Source: Mycolicibacterium tusciae
GTDB taxonomy: Bacteria > Actinomycetota > Actinomycetes > Mycobacteriales > Mycobacteriaceae
DNA: 64,000 nucleotides
Reading direction: 5' to 3'
Assembly: GCF_002086795.1 (NCBI RefSeq)
Contig: NZ_MVIM01000006.1
Location: 293,879-357,878 of the forward strand
Part shown: positions 55,511 to 62,700 of the stretch, piece after piece
Numbering within the stretch: the first letter of the stretch is position 1
How the letters are laid out: every line of letters begins with the position of its first letter
Translations under genes and position numbers: made by a program
The notes under the pieces: generated by a model
The model's input: the letters and a program-made list of their open reading frames with translations, nothing else
What the model was told of the DNA's origin: nothing
The model's database searches: none

Positions 55511-56110
55511 CCGTCAACGTTCGGGCCGGCGCGCGATCAATTCGACGGCGGGGCTGTTAAAGCGCCTTGCACGCACGGAAAGCTTCCCATCGGTGAACCC
55601 CGCCGACTGCGCGTCATCGACGAGTTGAACGGGATCGACATCAAGGACGTGCCGGTGAACACTGAGCAAGAGCCGTCCGCCCGGACGCAGGACACGGAAC
55701 AACTCTGCAAACCCCGCGGGACGATTCCATAACATCACGTTGTTGACCGAGATCGCCACATCGACAGTGCCGTGGGCACATCCGGTCGCTTCGGCGGTGC
55801 CGTCCCGAACCCGTCAACGTTCGGGCTGGCGCGCGATCAATTCGACGGCGGGGCTGTTAAAGCGCCTTGCACGCACGGAAAGCTTCACATCGGTGAACCC
55901 CGCCGACTGCGCGTCATCGACGAGTTGAACGGGATCGACATCAAGGACGTGCCGGTGAACACTGAGCAAGAGCCGTCCGCCCGGACGCAGGACACGGAAC
56001 AACTCTGCAAACCCCGCGGGACGATTCCATAACATCACGTTGTTGACCGAGATCGCCACATCGACAGTGCCGTGGGCACATCCGGTCGCTTCGGCGGTGC
56101 CGTCCCGAAC
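55511..56110. repeat. 300-bp tandem direct duplication
   Basis: 55511-55810 and 55811-56110 are nearly identical with exactly 300-bp period. I noticed two differences (at 55526/55826 and 55587/55887). The unit contains the 3' part of the methyltransferase gene, so the gene end exists twice. The near identity points to a recent event. Confidence 0.9.
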
Positions 56111-56422
56111 CTCGACGCGGCCGTCACGGATAAGCGCAGCGCATCTGGCCGCGGCCATATCACGCATGGTGGCCGAGGGGTCCACAGCGACCACATCACC
56201 GGTGGGTGCCGTGGCAGCCGCTGCCTCCCTGTTCTTCGGCAGCGCCGGTGTGGCGGGGATGACCATCCGTTCGAGCTGACCATCACACGAACCGATGGCG
56301 CAGGCAATATCTATCTGGAAGCTGGCGCGGTCTGAGCTGAGCGGCGTCGCGCGCTGACCGGCGGCATTGCCGACGTGTTGATCCGAGGAAAGATCCGTGC
56401 GAAAGGCTCGACACTTCATCAT
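55514..56422 (-). pseudogene. Class I SAM methyltransferase, truncated, 3' end duplicated
   Basis: The frame 55814-56422 carries Val-Val-Ala-Val-Asp-Pro-Ser-Ala-Thr-Met (motif I/II region), Gly-Thr-Ala-Glu-Ala, Val-Asp-Val-Ala-Ile-Ser-Val-Asn-Asn-Val-Met-Leu-Trp and Leu-Arg-Pro-Gly-Gly-Arg-Leu-Leu-Leu-Ser. The Gly-rich SAM loop and N-terminus are absent; upstream sequence is in a different phase. The tandem repeat adds a second copy of the last 80 codons (55514-55759). Probably inactive. Confidence 0.7.
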
Positions 56423-56491
56423 CAGTTCTTGCGATCAGGTTCTTGCGCGAAGGGTCATCCGACACGGTTCGGCGTCAGCAGGCTGTCCCCG

Positions 56492-56878
56492 CTATGGATG
56501 AGATTCGGCGGTGCCCTCGTGTCCAAACTTGGCATGCGGTACAGGCTGCGGGGCCAAGATACCGGGCTTTCGGCCCAGACGGGTGCACTCTGGCTCGGTG
56601 GTGCATGGCACCCCCCGTATTGCGGGGACATCCGGATTGCCCGGGATGGGCTGCAACGGCGAGCGCGGTGCAAGGTGCGGTGTGCATGACAGGCTGAACA
56701 CGTCGACTTCTTCTCCGTTAGGGCAGGGAGCCGCCGGTGTGATCAGATCACTGCTTGGAACGGCGAATGCCGGCACCGCCGCGATCGCTGCGAGGACTCC
56801 ACCGGCCAAGGCAAGCCGAAGCCAGTGCTCACGCCCAGTAGTTGACGGTCCAGTATGGGACGCTTTCTGGCGCTTCAT
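56492..56878 (-). CDS. Secreted four-Cys protein, CVPHL/PGNPDVP family (copy 2)
   Basis: 128 residues. Signal segment at about 19-40, then Cys-Pro-Asn-Gly-Glu-Glu, Cys-Thr-Pro-His-Leu-Ala-Pro-Arg-Ser-Pro, Ile-Pro-Gly-Asn-Pro-Asp-Val-Pro-Ala, Pro-Cys-Thr-Thr, Cys-Thr-Arg-Leu-Gly-Arg, and the end Pro-Val-Pro-His-Ala-Lys-Phe-Gly-His-Glu-Gly with Ser-His-Pro. The cysteine spacing and final Ser-His-Pro are the same as in the copy at 32241-32597. Function unknown. A TACGG-N7-ACGTA site lies 18 bp before the ATG. Confidence 0.75.
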   Translation of the reverse strand: MKRQKASHTGPSTTGREHWLRLALAGGVLAAIAAVPAFAVPSSDLITPAAPCPNGEEVDVFSLSCTPHLAPRSPLQPIPGNPDVPAIRGVPCTTEPECTRLGRKPGILAPQPVPHAKFGHEGTAESHP

Positions 56879-56895
56879 GGTTCGACCACCTTTTC

Positions 56896-56912
56896 TACGG
56901 AGTTAAAACGTA
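56896..56912 (-). promoter_or_regulatory. TACGG-N7-ACGTA operator-like site
   Basis: TACGGAGTTAAAACGTA, 18 bp before the secreted Cys protein copy 2, with a second TACGTA overlapping its end. One base from the TACGT-N7-ACGTA form seen at 39446. Confidence 0.45.
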
Positions 56913-57560
56913 CGTAATAAATCGATAATACTGAGTTATCAGATTGTGTGTGACACATCTGAAGGTCACTAGGTCCGCGACTTCCGCCCCCTCGTCGGAG
57001 GATGGGAACACCGCGCCGTGGCCGGGATCGATAGGTTGCACCTCGAGGATGTAACTCGCGGGGTGCGCGACCACCGCGCCAACCCGAAGAACCGTCCCGC
57101 CACAGTCGCAGCGCGTGGAAGTGGCGTGTCGCGCAACGCGGGGAGCGCGACAACGCGAGGGGACTCTTTGGCTTGCTAACGCAAACCGAAGAGCTTTAGC
57201 CCGCGTCGCCGAGTCTTACCTGCTCGACGGAATGCACTTTCCCTTCCCCCCCGCGTGAGGACGCGCTGCGAACCTGGGCAGATCGATCCGGCCCAAGGTT
57301 TAGGCCTATCCGTCAAGGCTTAAGCGTTGCTGCGTCTACTCCGATAGACACGATCGGCAACTTCACCGCCGCAGATCTCGTCGCCAACAATGTTGGGACT
57401 GAAGGGCCGACATCGGTCTGAGTTATGACCGCTGCTTGTGGCCCACGAAAGCAACGGCTCGCCGTCGGCGACTGGATCGAACGTGCGTACAACGGCGACG
57501 AAGACGCCACTCCGCGAGGGGGGTGAACATCAGCCCGGTCGACTAGGAGAACCGAATCAC
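56913..57560. other. Stretch without a supported gene
   Basis: About 650 bp in which I see no coding sequence with family likeness and no clear motif. Confidence 0.4.
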
Positions 57561-57764
57561 TCAGACGGCGCAAGCCGCTGACCCTGTGTCCGCGTGTCCG
57601 CCGAACGGGCTCAAGCCCATCTTGCAGCATGCTTTGGCGCAATACTCGCTGAAACGGCGCGAAATGGACCACCTGAGTTGATGGATAACATTCGTTATCC
57701 ATGAAGACCGCCGGTGAAAAGAGTCCTTCTGGTCCTCCAATCCCAGCCGTAAATCGTCGATCAC
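57561..57764 (-). CDS. Possible small plasmid protein
   Basis: A 67-residue frame whose ATG overlaps the stop of the preceding gene as ATGA (57761-57764), which suggests translational coupling. Starts Met-Ile-Asp-Asp-Leu-Arg-Leu-Gly-Leu-Glu-Asp. Not recognised. The 57681-57702 palindrome lies inside it, so the frame may be accidental. Confidence 0.25.
   Translation of the reverse strand: MIDDLRLGLEDQKDSFHRRSSWITNVIHQLRWSISRRFSEYCAKACCKMGLSPFGGHADTGSAACAV
57681..57702. repeat. 22-bp palindrome, twin of the one at 2995-3016
   Basis: Perfect 9-bp arms ATGGATAAC / GTTATCCAT around ATTC. See the entry at 2995-3016. Confidence 0.6.
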
Positions 57765-58064
57765 GTTTTTCGCGGCGCTGTTGCAAGCTCCTGAGCTAGA
57801 GCGACCCGCTGCGCGTCTACATCAGCTGTCAGGGACGTCACGAAACGATCGGCCAGCACCGCATCTGCTGGGCCGCGCAGCCAACGTCTCTGCGGTGCCT
57901 GTGTGGTTCGACGCCAGAACTGTGCCTCCGCCGCGCGACGCAATGCTCCTGAATCGCGGCTAAGCGCGCGCGCAACCGCCACTGCCGCATCCCTTCTCAA
58001 CGCCTCCAGCTCGCCGCTGCGACACCGCGCCCCACACCGCCCAGCTCGCCACGCCCGGCCACAT
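57761..58064 (-). pseudogene. Frameshifted plasmid backbone protein
   Basis: From ATG 58064 (GGTGAGC upstream) the frame begins Met-Trp-Pro-Gly-Val-Ala-Ser-Trp-Ala-Val-Trp-Gly-Ala-Val-Ser-Gln. The rest lies one base out of frame: Ser-Gly-Glu-Leu-Glu-Ala-Leu-Arg-Arg-Asp-Ala-Ala-Val-Ala-Val, Phe-Trp-Arg-Arg-Thr, to the stop at 57761. One extra base near 58014 explains it. Restored length about 100 residues, unknown function. Confidence 0.5.
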
Positions 58065-58096
58065 GCTCACCGAATCTCAACGGGTACTGACGAATC

Positions 58097-58599
58097 TCAC
58101 CACAATGTGGGCTGATCACCCAGCAGCGCCGCCTGCACCGCAGCGTCATCCCAACCGTGGCGCACCGCTTCGCGCAACGCCACCGACCGTGCGCGCCGCA
58201 GGCCCCGACTGTCGAAGCATCGCACCGTATATCGGCCGCCGCCACGGCGCATCCGCACCATGCGATCCATGTTGTCGCCCTGCGCGCCCGAAACGACGTG
58301 CTGGTGGGGATCTGTCGCCGCTGCGACCTTGATGCACACCGGGTTGTCGCACTCGTGTACTCCGAGCACCCCAGCGGCCACCACACCGGACACGATCGCC
58401 AACGCGTAGCGGTGCGGGCGAACGCACAACCCCGCCCCTTCTCGGGTGAGGTAGAAACGGCCGTAGCCATCGGCACCGTCGCGCCGGCCCAGATGTTGCA
58501 GTCCGAAGCCGTTGGCCCGCAGACGACATGGCTGTGAAAACGGGCGATCTCCGCGGCGTGCACACGCCGTTCAGCGATCAGCCGCTCGGCGCTTCTCAT
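58097..58599 (-). pseudogene. Frameshifted HNH-like / Zn-binding plasmid protein
   Basis: Starts Met-Arg-Ser-Ala-Glu-Arg-Leu-Ile-Ala-Glu-Arg-Arg; after Asn-Ile-Trp-Ala-Gly-Ala one base is missing (near 58470). The continuation reads Asp-Gly-Tyr-Gly-Arg-Phe-Tyr, Leu-Cys-Val-Arg-Pro-His-Arg, His-Glu-Cys-Asp-Asn-Pro-Val-Cys-Ile-Lys-Val and Gly-Asp-Asn-Met-Asp-Arg-Met. The His-x-Cys-Asp-Asn-Pro-x-Cys block and Asn-Met resemble the zinc-binding HNH fold of homing-type nucleases. Restored length about 167 residues. It lies on the same strand as the two following small genes. Confidence 0.6.
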
Positions 58600-58921
58600 C
58601 GCCGTTGAACCTAACCGTCAGAACTGACATTCAGAGCGCCCAGCGCGGCCAGCTTCCACCGGCGTTGTGAATCGCACTCCCGAGCCCCCTGTGTGGTCCT
58701 GCACCCGCCGCCACACCGAGCACACTAGTAAAGCTGGCCAGACGCCTTGCAGGCGCGCCCGTCGAGCGCTTCTCACCGGCACGATGCTGAACCGGCTTGT
58801 ACGTCCGCGTCCCGACCTGCGTAGAGGCGGGCTGGCATGACACAGCACGCACGGGCCGACCAACGCCGCCCGGCGCCACTGATCCCGCACACCGACGACC
58901 ACGCTCAACGCCGGCCGCACA
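58600..58921. other. Stretch without a supported gene
   Basis: Short frames only. One plus-strand frame from ATG 58838 of about 40 residues, rich in Pro, Arg and His, has GAGGCGGG upstream but no family. Confidence 0.3.
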
Positions 58922-59395
58922 TCACGCCGACGCCGCATCGGCCGGCGGCTCACTGATGTAAGGGTCAACAACTCCCATCGGCCCACCGGCCACGCCACCC
59001 GCACCTAGTGCATGCGAATCATCACTGGCCGTGGGCTTCTCAGGCTTCGGTCCGTGCCGCAGCATGGTGCAAACTATTCCGATTCCCAGATCGGTGCGCG
59101 TGGCGATCGTCGTCAGCGTCTCGCCACGGCCCTGCATACGCACGACCGCCGCGCCGCCCCTGGCGCGCTGGGCATCTACCCTCTTGGCGACTTCCATGTC
59201 GAGCTGCTGGCGCAGCTGGGCCAAGCGTTCCTTCTTCCAGGTTTCGATTTCGGCGATCTTGCCGACCGCGACGAGGATCTCCGCGGCATCGTCGATGTTC
59301 GCCTTCTCCTTCGCGGCGCGGGCCTCGTTGGCCCGGCGGGACGCTTCATGGGCGCGCTTGCGGGCCTCAACCTTCGATATCCGTGGTGTTGTCAT
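58922..59395 (-). CDS. Coiled-coil protein divergent from the relaxase, possible mobilisation accessory factor
   Basis: 157 residues from ATG 59395. A long charged helix (Lys-Val-Glu-Ala-Arg-Lys-Arg-Ala-His-Glu-Ala-Ser-Arg-Arg, then Ile-Ala-Glu-Ile-Glu-Thr-Trp-Lys-Lys-Glu-Arg) is followed by a possible helix-turn-helix (Glu-Thr-Leu-Thr-Thr-Ile-Ala-Thr-Arg-Thr-Asp-Leu). The tail is Gly/Pro-rich. Small coiled-coil DNA-binding proteins beside relaxases often help nick oriT, so that role is inferred from position and layout. Confidence 0.6.
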   Translation of the reverse strand: MTTPRISKVEARKRAHEASRRANEARAAKEKANIDDAAEILVAVGKIAEIETWKKERLAQLRQQLDMEVAKRVDAQRARGGAAVVRMQGRGETLTTIATRTDLGIGIVCTMLRHGPKPEKPTASDDSHALGAGGVAGGPMGVVDPYISEPPADAASA

Positions 59396-59715
59396 GGTCG
59401 GAACCTTAGGAGCCTGCTGGCCGACCGGGCCACCACCACAGCCACATTCGTCGTTCACCAATTTTCCCCGTCGCTCCTGCCGCATCACCGTCCCTACCCG
59501 GCACCACACCGCTGCCCACTCCCCTACCACCCCCGCTCAGCTCGCCCAGCTCCCTGCCCCACGACCCCTTTCGTAGCCCGACGACAGACCACACACCTCT
59601 TGCACTCAGGAGAATTGGCCGTCTAAGACTTTTCTAAGAACCTCTGGTTTGGTGGTGGCTTCGCCAATCGCTGAGTTCGTAGCGTGCGGCGCATGCGGAC
59701 GCCTGCGTGCGCGTC
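59396..59715. other. Divergent intergenic region, candidate oriT
   Basis: 320 bp between the accessory-type gene and the relaxase. It has an unusually C/A-rich top strand to about 59580, then a direct repeat TCTAAGA at 59622-59628 and 59633-59639 (11 bp apart) and small inverted repeats near 59665-59690. This is the usual place for oriT; no nick site can be assigned by eye. Confidence 0.4.
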
Positions 59716-62700
59716 ATGGTGATGACGCTGCACAAGCTGACCGCCGGGGACGGATACCTGTACCTGGTGCGGCAGGTCGCTGCCGCCGACAGCACCGAGC
59801 GCGGCCGATCCACGCTGGCCGACTACTACTCGGCCAAAGGTGAATCGCCCGGTCGGTGGATGGGTCGGGGCTTGGCCGCTCTCTCTGATACCGGCCGCTG
59901 CGATGCGAGCCCGCAAGCCCGCGAGGAGATTTGGACCGTCGATGAGGGATCGGGCGTCAGTGAGGCGCAGATGCGCGCCCTTTACGGATTGGGTCTGCAC
60001 CCCAACGCCGAGCGCATCGAGACCTATGTCATCGGCCGCAGCATGGGCTCGGGACGGGTGGCCAGCCGACTCGGTCGTGGGTTCCTGGTACGCGACGGCG
60101 AACCGGAGTATGCGCGGCGTTTGGCGGTGGCCTTCCGCGACCACAACGCCGAGAACGGCGCACACTGGCACGCCACCATCGCCCCGGAGATCCGCGCACA
60201 GATCCGCACCCGCGTGGCTGTGGGGTTGTTCGCCGAGGAGTACGGCCGGCCACCCGCCGATGACCGCGAATTGTCCGGATTCATCGCCCGCAACACCCGC
60301 GCCCGCACGACCGCCGTGGCCGGATACGACCTGGCGTTCTCGCCGGTGAAATCAGTGTCGGCGCTGTGGGCCATCGCCCCGCTATCGGTGGCCGAGCAGA
60401 TTGAAGCGGCCCATGATGCGGCCGTCGCCGACGTGCTCGAGTGGCTGCAGGATCAAGCCACCTTCACGCGCACCGGCGCCGGCGGTGTCGCCCAGGTCGA
60501 CACCGAAGGACTTATCGCCGCAGCGTTCACCCACCGGGACTCTCGCGCCGGCGACCCCGACTTACACACCCACGTCGCGATCTCTAACAAGGTGTCCCAC
60601 GTGGACGCCAACGGCGTGCGCCGATGGCTCGCCCTGGACGGTCAACCGCTGCACCGGGTGACGGTCGCGGCTTCGGAGTTGTACAACACCCGTCTCGAAG
60701 CGCACTTGATCGACAGACTCGCGGTGTCGTTCGTCGAGCAGTCCCGCGGACGCGGAAAACGACCGGTCCGCGAGATCGCCGGAATGTCGGTGGAATTGAT
60801 GGCGCGGTGGTCGAGTCGGCGGGCCGCAATTAAGGCGCGCACTGCCGAGCTGGCCAAGCAGTTTCAAGCCGATCACGGCCGCGAACCCAGCAACGTGGAA
60901 ATCATCGCGCTGGCGCAGCAGGCGACGTTGGAATCGCGCGAAGCCAAGCACGAGCCGCGCTCACTGGCGCAGCTGCGCCAGATGTGGCGCACCCAAGCCT
61001 CTCAGGTGCTCGGCCGTAGCGGTGTGCAGCGGATGCTGGCCGACACCTTGGGCCCCTCCGATCGCACACCCTACGCACCCAGAATCGATGACCGGTGGAT
61101 ACTGGCGCGTGCTGGCGAACTGATCGCCACCGTCAGCCAGACACGTTCGATCTGGCAGCGTCACCACGTGCGCGCCGAAGCCCTACGCATGGTGCGGCGC
61201 CACAACATGTCGCACGATGTCGCATTGGTCGAACACCTCACCGATTACGCGCTGTCTGAGATGTTTTCGGTGCCGCACGCCCGGATCTGCGACGGTGAGT
61301 TGGGCGAGCCTGTCGCGTTGCGTCGCCGCGACGGCGCCAGCGTCTACAGCCGCCACGGTATGCAGGTCTACACCAGTCGCGACATGCTGGCCGCAGAACG
61401 CCGCATCCTGGTCGCTGTGGCACGCGTGGACGGGCGGTGCGCCAGCGACCGCGATGTCGAGCTGGCACTGGCCAACTCGACGGCATGCGGACGCACACTC
61501 AACGCCGGGCAGGCCGCACTCGTGGCAGAGCTGGCCACCAGTGGGCGCCGTGTCGCACTCGCGCTCGCGCCGGCGGGAACGGGCAAAACCACAGCGATGG
61601 CCGCCCTGTCGCATGCGTGGCGCAACTCGGGCGGACACGTGATCGGACTCGCCCCCACCGCCGACGCCGCGATCCTGCTCGGCGACGACCTCGGCGCGGT
61701 CACCGACACCCTCGACAAGTACGTATGGTCCACCGACCCCTCCTCCCCTGCCGCGCGACCAGACTGGTTTCACCGCGTTGGGCCCGACACCCTGATCGTC
61801 GTCGATGAGGCCGGAAAGGCAGCCACCGCGGGGCTGGACGCGATGATTACCGACGCGCTGCGCAAGGGTGCGAGCGTGCGCCTGGTCGGTGACGACGGCC
61901 AGCTGTCGTCCATCTCGGCCGGCGGTGTTCTGCGCGACATCGCCGAGGCCACCGACGCCCTCACCCTGTCTGAAGTCGTCCGGTTCAAGTCACCGGCTGA
62001 AGCCGCCGCGGGCCTGGCGCTGCATGACGCCGACCCGGCCGGCATCGGCTTCTACATCGACCACCACCGCATCCACGTCGGCACCGACGAGACCGCCGCC
62101 GACATGGCCTATCGGGCGTGGCGGGCCGACCTGGGCGACGGCGCGGACTCCATCCTGCTCGCACCGACCAACGACGTCATCAACGAGCTCAACGCCCGCG
62201 CCCGCACCGACCGGCTTGCCGCCGAGCCTGCGGCAGCGAACGCGCTCACCGTGGTACTCGCCGACCAGCTGCACGCCAGCGTCGGTGACACCATCCGCAC
62301 CCGCAAAAACAACCGTCGAATCACCATCGGGCGCAACGACTTCGTGCGCAACGGCTACCGCTACCTCATTACCGAAGTCCGCGCCGACGGCGCGGTGAAA
62401 GCCCGCCATCTGCGCAGCGGACGCATCGTCACCCTGCCGGCGGACTACCTCGCCACCCACGTGACGCTGGGCTATGCGGCCACCATCGACTCCGCCCAGG
62501 GCCTGACCGCAGGTTGGCGCGAGACAAAAGGCACCTGCCACATCGTCGGCTCGGACATGATGACCCGCCAGCACCTCTACGTCGCCATGACCCGCGCCAC
62601 CGACGAAAACCACCTGTACCTGTCGACCGCCGAGGGCGATCCGCACCGGCTGCTGTCCCCCAAAGCCACCCACCCCGACACCGCCGTAGACGTCCTGACC

